From NCBI GenBank assembly GCA_031424015.1, contig JANPGR010000041.1, positions 1-20,961 of the forward strand: a DNA stretch of 20,961 nt, read 5' to 3'. The DNA comes from JANPGR01 sp031424015 (GTDB lineage: Bacteria; Patescibacteriota; Minisyncoccia; Phycocordibacterales; UBA1006). Shown here one piece after another: positions 7,374-14,916 of the stretch. The position numbers were made by a program, and so were the translations under genes. Positions within the stretch are counted from its first letter, which is position 1. Every line of letters begins with the position of its first letter. Below the pieces are notes generated by a model. It ran no database searches. It was not told where the DNA came from and saw only the letters and a list, made by a program, of their open reading frames with translations.

Positions 7374-10300
7374 CGAATCAACAATTGAACAAACCCTCAT
7401 AGAAATGCTTTCACTGATGCATGGGTATGAATATATTTCAGGTCCCGAGTTGTTGCCGGGCGGAAGTCGCGAATGTCGGACGGGACCCGAAGAGGTTATA
7501 CTTCAGTCTTTGTTCCGAGAATCACTAAAGAGATTAAACCCTGATGTTCCAGAATCGGCGCGACATGAGGCATTTTTGCGTATTATGAATCTGGGATCAG
7601 ATGACATCATGACCAATAACGAGGCATTCCACACTATGTTGTGTAATGGTGTGACGGTAGAGTATACGCGTGATACACAAACGGTTGGGGTTTTGGTGAA
7701 ATTGATAGATGTAGAAAATATACAGAATAATGCATTTCTGGCGGTAAATCAATTCACTATCAAAAAAGAAAACACAACCAAGAGATTGGATGTGGTTTTG
7801 TTCATAAATGGGCTTCCTCTTGTTGTTATGGAGTTAAAAAATCCGACAGATGAACACGCAACATTAGATCGTGCATATCAACAGATACAGAATTATAAAT
7901 CTGGGGTACCTGATATATTTTTTACGAATGCGCTCTGTGTTATATCTGATGGTATTGATGCGCGAGTTTCGTCTGTATCCGCGCCACTGTCGCGGTATCT
8001 GGCGTGGAAGTCACCTATAAAAAGTGAACATGGAGTTGTGCCAGAAATGGAAGTGTTGGCACGATATATGTGCGAACCTGAAACACTTATAAAATTGATT
8101 CGCTATAACACCGTATTCGAGAGTGAAGAAATTAAAGATTCAAAGACAGGATTGGTGTCGGTAGTGAAAATAAAAAAGGTTGCCGCATACCACCAATACT
8201 ATGCAGTTGAGAAAGCAATTACCGAAACGGTTCGTGCGTCGCATGGTGTAGACGGGGATCGAAAAATTGGGGTAGTGTGGCATACCCAGGGGTCAGGTAA
8301 ATCATTGTCGATGGTATTTTATGCGGGCCAGTTAGTGGTGCACCCACAAATGGGAAATCCCACCATAATTGTATTAACAGATCGCAATGATCTGGATGAT
8401 CAGTTGTTTGCAACATTCGGGAATTGTGTTGGATTATTACGGCAGACGCCAGTTCAGGCAGAGAGCAGGTCGCATGTTCGCGATCTCTTGCGCGTATCGG
8501 GAGGGGGAATAATATTCACCACTATTCAGAAATTCTCGCCTGAAACAGGGAATGTGCATGATGTGTTGTCTGATCGAACAAATATTATTGTAGTAGCCGA
8601 CGAGGCGCACCGTAGCCAATATGGATTCACGGGGCGTGTTGTTGAAACTGATGATGGATCTGAAATTCGCTATGGAAATGCAAAATATCTGCGTGACGCA
8701 TTACCTAATGCTGCATATATTGGATTCACAGGTACGCCAATTGAAAGTGATGACCGTTCAACGCGTGGTGTATTCGGAAACGAAATTGATATTTATGATA
8801 TTAAACAAGCTGTTGATGATGGTGCGACGGTGCCAATACATTATGAAAGTAGGTTGGTTAAAATCGCATTGGATGAAGAAACAGCCCGAAATATTGATAG
8901 TGCGATTGATGAAATCACTGATGCAACGGACGAACAGAAAGAAAATTCAAAAAAGGCAATTGCCCAAATCGATGCGGTAATTGGCCACCCAGATAGATTG
9001 CGCGATGTGGCCAATGATATTGTGAGTCATTTCGAAGCGCGCAATGCGGTATTCACTGGAAAAGGAATGATTGTATGTATGACGCGAACTATTGCGGTAA
9101 ATCTGTACTCTGAAATCATTAAACTTCGCCCCGATTGGCATACTGATGATAAAAAGACAGGGAAGATAAAGGTTGTAATGACCAGCAGTAGTGATGACTC
9201 AGAAAGCTTCCAAAGACATAACACAAGTAAACAAGACAGAAAAGATTTGGCGCTGCGATTGAAAGATATTTCTGATCCGCTTAATCTTGTGATTGTGCAA
9301 TCTATGTGGCTGACAGGTTTTGATGCGCCATGTTTGCATACAATGTATATTGATAAACGAATGCGTGGTGCAAATCTGATGCAGGCAATTGCGCGCGTGA
9401 ATCGTGTGTACCGCGATAAACCAAGTGGTCTCATTGTGGACTATATTGGTATTGGTCAGGATTTACGTGAAGCACTAGGTGTATATATCAACAGCGGTGG
9501 CGAGGGGAAGCCTGTGCATGATATCGCAGAAATAATTTCAGGAATGCAGACTAAATTCGAAATTGTAGAGCAAATGTTTCATGGATTTGATTTCGATAGA
9601 TATTTTACTGTTTCAAATGCAGAAAAATTACAGGTACTCCTCGCTGCTACAAACTGGATCATGCGTGACGAAAAGCTAAAAAATAGATTCACTGGTGAAG
9701 TTGTAATATTGTCGCAATTATATGCTGCTGCAGTGCCGAGTTTTGAATCAGAGGTGATTCGCGACAAGGTTGCATTTTTCCAAGCAGTAAAATCTCGAAT
9801 AGGTAAATTTACACCCGAAGGTGGTAAAACTAATACACAGGTAGAAACAGCAATCAGACAAATCGTCGATGAGGCGTTATCGAGTGATGGTGTGGTGAAT
9901 ATATTTGATGCTGCAGGAATAAAGACACCCTCATTTGGTGTGTTGTCTGATGAGTTCTTAAAAGAAGTAAATCAAATGGAGCAGAAAAATCTTGCATTCG
10001 AACTTTTGAAGAAAATTATAAACGACGAAGTAAATATTAGAAAAACAAAAAACATTGTCCAGTCAAAACGATTTTCTGAAATGCTCGCAGATGTTATAAA
10101 ACGATATCATAATAATCAAATTGATACTGCGCAAGTAATCAGTGAATTATCAGATATTGCACATGAGATGAAGTTAGAAGACAATCGTGCAGAAGAGGTT
10201 GGTCTTACGGCTGAAGAATATGCATTCTATACTGTCTTGTCAGAAAACGAATCAACAAAATTTTTGGAAGATGTAAAAATGAAAGAACTCATACATGCTA

Positions 10301-10488
10301 TTGTGGATACGGTCCGCAAGAATGCAACTGTAGATTGGTATAAAAGGGAAGATGCGCGGGCTGAATTACGCCTTACGGTAAAGCGTATTTTGATGCGTTA
10401 TGGATACCCACCAGATTTGGCGAGAATGGAGGCGGATCGAGTATTGGAGCAGAGTGAGCTAATGGCGAATAATGAGATAGAAATATAA
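7360..10488 (+). CDS. hsdR: Type I restriction-modification system, restriction/translocase subunit
   Basis: A 1042-residue ATP-dependent DNA translocase and endonuclease. The N-terminal PD-(D/E)xK nuclease shows D144 (RLDVVLF), E158-L-K160 (MELKNP) and the QxxxY-type helix AYQQIQNYK (about 172-180). The SF2 motor has Walker A TQGSGKS (309-315), DEAH (414-417), motif III TGTP (457-460), and the motif V/VI stretch WLTGFDAPCLHTMYIDK ... LMQAIARVNRVY. The C-terminal helical region (from about 860) is expected to bind the M2S core. All catalytic residues are present, so restriction activity is expected. It starts inside the end of the Shedu gene (14-nt overlap) and is last in the operon. Length is typical for HsdR. 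Confidence 0.97.
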   Translation: MKNLNESTIEQTLIEMLSLMHGYEYISGPELLPGGSRECRTGPEEVILQSLFRESLKRLNPDVPESARHEAFLRIMNLGSDDIMTNNEAFHTMLCNGVTVEYTRDTQTVGVLVKLIDVENIQNNAFLAVNQFTIKKENTTKRLDVVLFINGLPLVVMELKNPTDEHATLDRAYQQIQNYKSGVPDIFFTNALCVISDGIDARVSSVSAPLSRYLAWKSPIKSEHGVVPEMEVLARYMCEPETLIKLIRYNTVFESEEIKDSKTGLVSVVKIKKVAAYHQYYAVEKAITETVRASHGVDGDRKIGVVWHTQGSGKSLSMVFYAGQLVVHPQMGNPTIIVLTDRNDLDDQLFATFGNCVGLLRQTPVQAESRSHVRDLLRVSGGGIIFTTIQKFSPETGNVHDVLSDRTNIIVVADEAHRSQYGFTGRVVETDDGSEIRYGNAKYLRDALPNAAYIGFTGTPIESDDRSTRGVFGNEIDIYDIKQAVDDGATVPIHYESRLVKIALDEETARNIDSAIDEITDATDEQKENSKKAIAQIDAVIGHPDRLRDVANDIVSHFEARNAVFTGKGMIVCMTRTIAVNLYSEIIKLRPDWHTDDKKTGKIKVVMTSSSDDSESFQRHNTSKQDRKDLALRLKDISDPLNLVIVQSMWLTGFDAPCLHTMYIDKRMRGANLMQAIARVNRVYRDKPSGLIVDYIGIGQDLREALGVYINSGGEGKPVHDIAEIISGMQTKFEIVEQMFHGFDFDRYFTVSNAEKLQVLLAATNWIMRDEKLKNRFTGEVVILSQLYAAAVPSFESEVIRDKVAFFQAVKSRIGKFTPEGGKTNTQVETAIRQIVDEALSSDGVVNIFDAAGIKTPSFGVLSDEFLKEVNQMEQKNLAFELLKKIINDEVNIRKTKNIVQSKRFSEMLADVIKRYHNNQIDTAQVISELSDIAHEMKLEDNRAEEVGLTAEEYAFYTVLSENESTKFLEDVKMKELIHAIVDTVRKNATVDWYKREDARAELRLTVKRILMRYGYPPDLARMEADRVLEQSELMANNEIEI

Positions 10489-10573
10489 ATTTATAAGCAT
10501 AAAATGATCCAGATAATTCTCCTCCGCGATACCCACAATGGGGGATTATAAATTTGACATAGTACGAACAGTA

Positions 10574-10607
10574 GTTATTCCAATGTTCTGCAGAAGGCAA
10601 GAATGTT
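10574..10607 (+). repeat. Dispersed module-boundary repeat, copy 1
   Basis: A 34-bp copy beginning GTTATTCCAATG, with a central TTCTGCAGAA palindrome, and ending GCAAGAATGTT. It is identical to copies 2 and 3 over the 33-bp core. The preceding bases ACAGTA also resemble copy 2 (ACAGCA). It lies between hsdR and fic. Confidence 0.92.
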
Positions 10608-10729
10608 TTGCGAGGTGGCTAAAAATCGAAAAGTGGGGTTTAGTTGGGTAAACGAAAAAAAAGGGGGGGGACTTAACAAAGAACCAAGTAGTAAACCACA
10701 CAAATCGAATTATCGGATTGACCAGTTGC

Positions 10730-10792
10730 ATAATCGTTAAAAAGTACAAATAATTACATAATTTCACGATTATACTTGACATAATCGTGAAA
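10730..10792 (+). promoter_or_regulatory. Operator half-sites upstream of fic
   Basis: A perfect 12-bp inverted repeat, TTTCACGATTAT (10762-10773) and ATAATCGTGAAA (10781-10792), is separated by 7 bp. Its right arm begins at the last base of the -35 box and fills most of the spacer to the -10. A third half-site, ATAATCGTTAAA (10730-10741), differs from the right arm by one base. This is the geometry of a repressor operator. The Fic protein carries a C-terminal HTH, so autoregulation is the simplest idea (inference). Confidence 0.75.
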
Positions 10793-10803
10793 ATTGCTAT
10801 AAT
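10776..10803 (+). promoter_or_regulatory. Sigma70-type promoter of fic
   Basis: The consensus TTGACA (10776-10781) and TATAAT (10798-10803) boxes are 16 bp apart. The ATG at 10812 begins 8 nt after the -10, so the transcript should be leaderless. The right arm of the operator overlaps the promoter. Confidence 0.8.
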
Positions 10804-10811
10804 AGAACAGT

Positions 10812-11687
10812 ATGTCACGAACAAAAGCCTCATATGCAACACTTGCGGACCTTCAAAAGCGGTACCATAAAGTCGCCCTCGAGAAGTCTGATCTGGTGCG
10901 TATTATCAACGAATCAGAAATACCTGAACATGTATATAACTCGAATGCAATAGAAAACAGCACTCTGACACTAGAAGAAACCGACAAGATCCTCATGCAA
11001 ATAGAACTCGATCGATTTATTACCGAACGAGAAATTTTTGAAGCAAAGAATTTAGCTAGAGTTGTTGAATATCTCGAGAAAAAAGCCCTCGAGAATGAAA
11101 TAAGTGATGAAATTATATTACTATTACACAAGATGCTTATCTCAAACATTAATGACAGTATTGCTGGCCGATTCCGCCAGGGTGACGAATGGGTTCGCGT
11201 AGGTAGCTATATTGCTGCAAATCCCGCAGAAGTACCGAGTTTAATACAGAATCTCGTTACTGATTATAAATCAAGTGGCGATGAACATATCATCAGTCGT
11301 ATTTCCAGATTCCATTTAGAGTTCGAACATATACATCCATTTTGTGATGGGAATGGTCGCATTGGACGAGTGCTTATTAATTACTTGCTAATTCGCAATA
11401 ATCATGTACCAGTTAATATCAAATTCAACGATCGCCAGAGATATTATGATGCATTCAAGGAGTATGATCTTTCAAGCAAAACCAGTATTATGGAAGAAAT
11501 GGTATTAAATGCACTCACAAATAGCTATCACAAGAGACTTGCATATTTGGAAGGTATGAGAATTATGACACTGATTGAATATGCAAAAGAGTTTAAACTT
11601 TCACATTCGAATGTAATCAACAAAGCAAAACGACAAACTATCTCAGCATTTATTGAAAAAGGTGTGTGGAAGATTGGCGTGTTTTAG
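10812..11687 (+). CDS. Fic-domain AMP-transferase with C-terminal helix-turn-helix
   Basis: A 291-residue class II Fic protein. The catalytic motif HPFCDGNGRIGR (175-186) has all key residues (H175, the DGN loop, both arginines) for AMP transfer from ATP to a protein hydroxyl. The inhibitory helix motif (S/T)xxxE(G/N) is present near the N-terminus as S44-NAI-E48-N49, where the glutamate would block productive ATP binding until released. Residues 252-290 (MTLIEYAKEFKLSHSNVINKAK...) look like a MerR/excisionase-type HTH, which suits the operator directly upstream. Proteins of this kind act in signalling, as toxins or in stress control; the target is unknown. It forms a single-gene unit between repeat copies 1 and 2, with its own strong promoter, and ends at TAG. 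Confidence 0.93.
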   Translation: MSRTKASYATLADLQKRYHKVALEKSDLVRIINESEIPEHVYNSNAIENSTLTLEETDKILMQIELDRFITEREIFEAKNLARVVEYLEKKALENEISDEIILLLHKMLISNINDSIAGRFRQGDEWVRVGSYIAANPAEVPSLIQNLVTDYKSSGDEHIISRISRFHLEFEHIHPFCDGNGRIGRVLINYLLIRNNHVPVNIKFNDRQRYYDAFKEYDLSSKTSIMEEMVLNALTNSYHKRLAYLEGMRIMTLIEYAKEFKLSHSNVINKAKRQTISAFIEKGVWKIGVF

Positions 11688-11695
11688 GTTGAACC

Positions 11696-11714
11696 AAAGG
11701 TGTCGGGCACCTTT
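11696..11714 (+). terminator. Hairpin just after fic
   Basis: AAAGGTG and CACCTTT form a 7-bp stem with a TCGGG loop, 8 nt after the fic stop codon. The distal arm ends in TTT but no longer T run follows, so it may be a weak terminator. GGTGTC-GGCACC palindromes like this are also found as small mobile palindromes in other genomes (recalled, not searched). Confidence 0.45.
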
Positions 11715-11796
11715 AGCATTTTAAGTAGTAAAGTATTATCTTGTATATTACATGCATTAATTGGCGTGATTTTTAAATTGTATTTTCCACACAGCA

Positions 11797-11830
11797 GTTA
11801 TTCCAATGTTCTGCAGAAGGCAAGAATGTT
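11797..11830 (+). repeat. Dispersed module-boundary repeat, copy 2
   Basis: A 34-bp copy identical to copy 1 from GTTATTCC to AAGAATGTT, in the same orientation, lying 1223 bp further on between fic and the DoxX-like gene. Confidence 0.92.
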
Positions 11831-11939
11831 TATCGTAAAAAGGTGGCCAAGAATTAAAAATGAGATAGGTAAACAAGGGAAGAGGAAGGCAGTGGGCAGA
11901 AAAAGAAGTTGTAGTCGCTAGTCAGTGGTTGGGGATATG

Positions 11940-11948
11940 TGGTATACT
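11940..11948 (+). promoter_or_regulatory. Extended -10 promoter of the DoxX-like module
   Basis: TGGTATACT, the same nine bases as the hsdM promoter, ends 9 nt before the ATG at 11958. No good -35 box is seen. The transcript is predicted to be leaderless or nearly so, and would cover the three genes of this module. Confidence 0.55.
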
Positions 11949-11957
11949 ATTTCGTAT

Positions 11958-12356
11958 ATGAAAACCAAACACTATGTACACATTGCATTAAAAGTCATTT
12001 TTAGCTTGTTGATTATCACGCCGATTTTGGGCGTAACAGGAATATTCCCAGCGCCAACCGCAGATATGTATAGCAATCCTGCTGCATTTTCGTTCATTCA
12101 GGCGATGATGGGTAGCTATGTTATGTACGGGATCGCGCTGAGCTGTCTACTGTCTGTAGTATTATTGTGGAGCGGGAGGATACTGGCTGCGATGTTGATC
12201 ATATTGCCAATCACTGCAAATATTATCGGATTTCATGCGACCCTCGACGGCGGACTATTCACTGGTGGTGCGATCATGGGAAATATATTACTGATATTGA
12301 ATGTGTATTTCCTGTACACCGAGAGACACAAATTGCAAACACTATTTGAAAAATAA
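11958..12356 (+). CDS. DoxX-like small integral membrane protein
   Basis: A 132-residue protein with four predicted membrane helices (about 6-27, 49-70, 71-89 and 95-118) and a short charged tail. The pattern of the third and fourth helices, with LPITANIIGFHATLDGG between them, resembles the DoxX family (PxxxNIxxFH type). DoxX-like proteins are membrane partners of poorly defined redox or quinone functions; nothing more specific can be claimed. The frame is open from 11925, but the ATG at 11958 is chosen because the -10 element overlaps the earlier start and MKTKHYVH is a normal inside end. The next gene starts 6 nt after the stop. The last bases before the stop are repeated at the end of that next gene. 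Confidence 0.7.
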   Translation: MKTKHYVHIALKVIFSLLIITPILGVTGIFPAPTADMYSNPAAFSFIQAMMGSYVMYGIALSCLLSVVLLWSGRILAAMLIILPITANIIGFHATLDGGLFTGGAIMGNILLILNVYFLYTERHKLQTLFEK

Positions 12357-12359
12357 TTA
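12344..12359 (+). repeat. 16-bp direct repeat flanking the secreted-protein gene, left copy
   Basis: ATTTGAAAAATAATTA covers the last codons and stop of the DoxX-like gene. The same 16 bases recur at 13214-13229 over the end of the following gene, so the 12363-13226 gene is bracketed by them. The word is AT-rich, so chance is possible but not the first expectation. Confidence 0.6.
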
Positions 12360-12362
12360 AAT

Positions 12363-13226
12363 ATGAAATACTGGAAACCAGCATTATTGAGCATAGTAGC
12401 ACTTGTTATTGTTGGTTTTTTGGTTGTATATTTTAGATTTCACTATGTAGCGCCGAGCGATCTGATGCAACAACAATCGAATACCAGTACACAATCAACA
12501 CACGATCTAGATAGTAGCTACACTGACCCTACGGCTACTAAACCTACAATAGACCCATATTATCAAAAGATTATAGATGAAACACTCTCTGCTAGTACAA
12601 AAGCGCAAAAACAATTTCCAAAGCCATATTCAACAATATCAGAAATGTTCCCGGAAAACTCCATTCTCTCAATAGATACATTACCTGCAGATAGTGGTGA
12701 ATTTTATATTGTTAAATTTATAAAAAATATCGAATATATCAAAGCTTGCAGCTTGGATGCTAATTGCTCCTATAGCGAATTTAGTTATGTAGGAATTTTT
12801 CAAAATATTAATGATAGTTTTATATTTATCAATCCTCCTGAGGGTTATAAAAAAGGAGAAGATTTAAATGAATACGGATATAGTAATTTTGAAAATTTAT
12901 ATTCGAATAGGACATTTGCAGGAGTGCTCATCAATAAAGAATATTCTGGTGCAGGAGTTGCGCTAGAGTTCGATATTTTCACTCTTGAGAATGGAAAGTT
13001 TGTTAAAAATTCTATGACGCAGAGAAATTTTCCAAAGAGGTATGTGTATAAAGGTTATAATGGTATAAAAATTACAAAACAAAGTGGTAATTCAATCATA
13101 AAACATATTGTCCCTGGTTATAGTGAAACTTCGGCTAGGTGCTGTCCAGATTTACCGACGGCAAATATATTTTGGGAAATTATTAATAATAAGATTGTAT
13201 ATTTAAAAACAGAATTTGAAAAATAA
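12363..13226 (+). CDS. Membrane-anchored extracytoplasmic protein of unknown function
   Basis: A 287-residue protein with one N-terminal hydrophobic segment (about 6-27). A Ser/Thr/Gln/Asp-rich linker (about 35-65) and a polar domain on the outer side follow. Four cysteines are seen in two groups: ACSLDANCS in the middle and RCCPD near the C-terminus. They may form disulfides outside the cell. I do not recognise a family. It lies 6 nt after the DoxX-like gene and 4 nt before the HD gene, so it is probably co-transcribed with both. It is markedly more AT-rich than the HD gene beside it and is bracketed by the 16-bp direct repeat, which suggests that it was inserted into an older two-gene operon. 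Confidence 0.7.
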   Translation: MKYWKPALLSIVALVIVGFLVVYFRFHYVAPSDLMQQQSNTSTQSTHDLDSSYTDPTATKPTIDPYYQKIIDETLSASTKAQKQFPKPYSTISEMFPENSILSIDTLPADSGEFYIVKFIKNIEYIKACSLDANCSYSEFSYVGIFQNINDSFIFINPPEGYKKGEDLNEYGYSNFENLYSNRTFAGVLINKEYSGAGVALEFDIFTLENGKFVKNSMTQRNFPKRYVYKGYNGIKITKQSGNSIIKHIVPGYSETSARCCPDLPTANIFWEIINNKIVYLKTEFEK

Positions 13227-13229
13227 TTA
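13214..13229 (+). repeat. 16-bp direct repeat flanking the secreted-protein gene, right copy
   Basis: An identical copy of the word at 12344-12359. It covers the FEK-stop end of the 12363-13226 gene and the bases just before the HD gene ATG. Confidence 0.6.
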
Positions 13230-13230
13230 T

Positions 13231-13788
13231 ATGGAAACACCCTACACACTACCAACACGACAACAGGCAGAGGAATTGCTGTACACGCACGTTACCGATC
13301 CCTACCAACGACTGCACGCACTGATGGTAGGTACGGCTCTAGCGGGGTATGCGAATCTTTTCGGCGAGGATCCACACCTGTGGTACATCACAGGGTATTT
13401 GCATGATATCGATTTCCAACAATACCCGACGACACACCCAGGCGAATCGATGGAATGGTTCGCCGATTGGCACTATCCACCCGAAATGATCCATGCTGTG
13501 CACGCACATGCCTATGGGTACAACGGATACACGACCGAACCACAAACGCGTCTGGCAGCGGCATTGATCGCATGCGACGAGGTGTGTGGAATATTCTATG
13601 CGTACCGGAAAATGAATCCGATACCATACGGCGAAATGAAACATAGTTCGATAATGAAAAAAATACGAGACACAGGATTCGCACCAAACATAAAGAGGGG
13701 AGACATAGAATACGGATGCGAAAAAATGGGTGTCACCCTCGACGACCATGTCCAAAATCTGATCCAATTCCTGAGCATTTTAGAATAG
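13231..13788 (+). CDS. HD-domain hydrolase
   Basis: A 185-residue HD-superfamily protein, expected to be a cytoplasmic metal-dependent phosphohydrolase. Likely ligands in order: H29 (LHALMVG), the H58-D59 doublet (GYLHDIDF), H88 with H91/H93 (HAVHAHAYG) and D116 (ALIACDEV). This pattern suits the small HDIG-like hydrolases that act on nucleotides or related phosphates; the substrate is unknown. The frame begins with an ATG at 13216 inside the previous gene, but the ATG at 13231, 4 nt after that gene's stop, gives the natural N-terminus METPYTLPTR. It is last in the three-gene module, ends at TAG, and is followed after 52 nt by repeat copy 3. It is more GC-rich than its left neighbour. Confidence 0.85.
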   Translation: METPYTLPTRQQAEELLYTHVTDPYQRLHALMVGTALAGYANLFGEDPHLWYITGYLHDIDFQQYPTTHPGESMEWFADWHYPPEMIHAVHAHAYGYNGYTTEPQTRLAAALIACDEVCGIFYAYRKMNPIPYGEMKHSSIMKKIRDTGFAPNIKRGDIEYGCEKMGVTLDDHVQNLIQFLSILE

Positions 13789-13840
13789 ATCAGATATACG
13801 ACGTACAAATTATATCACACCCTTAATACGAACCTGTTTA

Positions 13841-13873
13841 TTATTCCAATGTTCTGCAGAAGGCAAGAATGTT
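13841..13873 (+). repeat. Dispersed module-boundary repeat, copy 3
   Basis: A 33-bp copy, TTATTCCAATG through AAGAATGTT, identical to copies 1 and 2 over the core but without the leading G. It lies between the HD gene and the Mrr-like gene, in the same orientation. Confidence 0.92.
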
Positions 13874-13908
13874 CAATGCTTAATTTTACTTTTTAAATAA
13901 GTAATTTA

Positions 13909-13917
13909 TGTTAAAAT
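13909..13917 (+). promoter_or_regulatory. Extended -10 promoter of the Mrr-like gene
   Basis: TGTTAAAAT is a TGn-extended -10 element. It overlaps the first possible ATG (13916) and ends 10 nt before the ATG at 13928, supporting the later start and a leaderless transcript. Confidence 0.45.
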
Positions 13918-13927
13918 GATAAGATAT

Positions 13928-14842
13928 ATGATCCCTACCTTCGATAAACTAATATTGCCAATATTGCGTTTTGCTCAACATGGTGCAGAGTTCCACAGAT
14001 TTGAACCGATTGACGAAATAATCAAGCATTTTAATCTAGAAGATTTTGTGCAAGATTCAGATAACCTTCAGACACTGAAATCTAGAATGGCATTTGCTTA
14101 TGCATATCTGAAAAATGCATACGCGTTGGATAATGTCAATCGCGGCTACTATAAAATAAATGAACGAGGATTAAAGATTCTACAATTAAATCCAAGCTCG
14201 ATACCGAATTCTTGGTGGTGTGAGAATTTTCCAGACTTGCGAGAAACTCGATTCTACAACCCTCTGTTGAGGGAAAAAGAGGATAAGGAAAGTAATTCTT
14301 TTCTCGATAATAGCTCATCACTACCTAACATTGCACCAGAAGAAAGTATTAAAAATTCTTTACAATTTTTCAAAAATTCAGTATTACAAGATTTATCAGA
14401 GAGGATACAAGTATTAACACCTCGGCAATTTGAGTCTTTGGTTGTTGATTTATTGATCGTGATGGGCTACGGAAAAAGGGAGCATAGTTTCGCGACCGAA
14501 TATACAAAGGATGGTGGTATCGATGGCGTAGTGTCTGTAGATGAATTTGGTTTTAGTAAAATATATGTTCAAGCAAAATTATATAAATCAGGAAATATGA
14601 TTAGCCGACCCGCAGTACAGCAGTTTATTGGCTCTATGAAAAATGTACAAAATGGAGTTTTCATAACAACAAGCAAATTTACAAAAGAAGCAATACAATG
14701 TGCAAAAGAAGATAGTAAAAATATCGCACTCATAGATGGCGAAATGATCACCGAGTTCATGTATCAATATGGCCACGGAATAAATATAATTAACACTTTT
14801 GAAATAAAGAGTGTTAATTACGACTACTTTGACAATTTATAA
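13928..14842 (+). CDS. Mrr-type restriction endonuclease
   Basis: A 304-residue protein with the Mrr layout. The N-terminal winged-helix-like part (about 1-95, including SRMAFAYAYLKNAYALDNVNRGYYKINERG) is expected to bind DNA, with a variable linker next. The C-terminal Mrr_cat PD-(D/E)xK nuclease shows LTPRQFESLVVDLL (E169), KDGGIDG (D195), YVQAK (Q215, K217) and the QQF helix (231-233). All nuclease residues are present. Mrr enzymes cut modified foreign DNA, often methylated adenine or cytosine. Co-existence with an active type I adenine methylase is notable, since some Mrr proteins are toxic with foreign methylation; the self-methylation must be tolerated. It is a single-gene unit between repeat copies 3 and 4. 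An ATG at 13916 would add four residues. Confidence 0.92.
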   Translation: MIPTFDKLILPILRFAQHGAEFHRFEPIDEIIKHFNLEDFVQDSDNLQTLKSRMAFAYAYLKNAYALDNVNRGYYKINERGLKILQLNPSSIPNSWWCENFPDLRETRFYNPLLREKEDKESNSFLDNSSSLPNIAPEESIKNSLQFFKNSVLQDLSERIQVLTPRQFESLVVDLLIVMGYGKREHSFATEYTKDGGIDGVVSVDEFGFSKIYVQAKLYKSGNMISRPAVQQFIGSMKNVQNGVFITTSKFTKEAIQCAKEDSKNIALIDGEMITEFMYQYGHGINIINTFEIKSVNYDYFDNL

Positions 14843-14882
14843 ATTATATTTAATAGATTTATATCTGAAATTCTACTGCTAA

Positions 14883-14916
14883 GTTATTCCAATGTTCTGC
14901 AGAAGGTAAGAATGTT
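14883..14916 (+). repeat. Dispersed module-boundary repeat, copy 4
   Basis: A 34-bp copy with a single change from copies 1 and 2 (GGTAAG instead of GGCAAG). It lies 40 nt after the Mrr-like gene and 134 nt before the cyclase gene, in the same orientation as the others. Confidence 0.92.

Larger units (their letters stand above)
10489..10811 (+). other. Intergenic region between hsdR and fic
   Basis: A 323-bp gap after the restriction operon. It holds the first copy of the 34-bp dispersed repeat (10574-10607), a run of eight A followed by eight G (10655-10670), a small GTTTA/TAAAC inverted repeat (10639-10654), and the fic operator/promoter at its right end. No strong terminator was found for hsdR; a weak CCCA-CAA-TGGG hairpin lies near 10536. 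I see no gene in it. Confidence 0.6.

Noticed and set aside
11700..11921. 73-residue plus-strand frame after fic
   Set aside because: It runs through the hairpin and repeat copy 2, has no domain, and ends before the next promoter; the reading frame across the repeat is not kept around other copies.
10574..14916. Integron cassette array with attC sites
   Set aside because: Repeat copies are only 33-34 bp and do not show the RYYYAAC/GTTRRRY core boxes at their ends, the units carry their own promoters, and no integrase is present.
10574..14916. CRISPR array
   Set aside because: The repeat copies are 1-2 kb apart with genes between them, not 30-40 bp spacers, and there are no cas genes.
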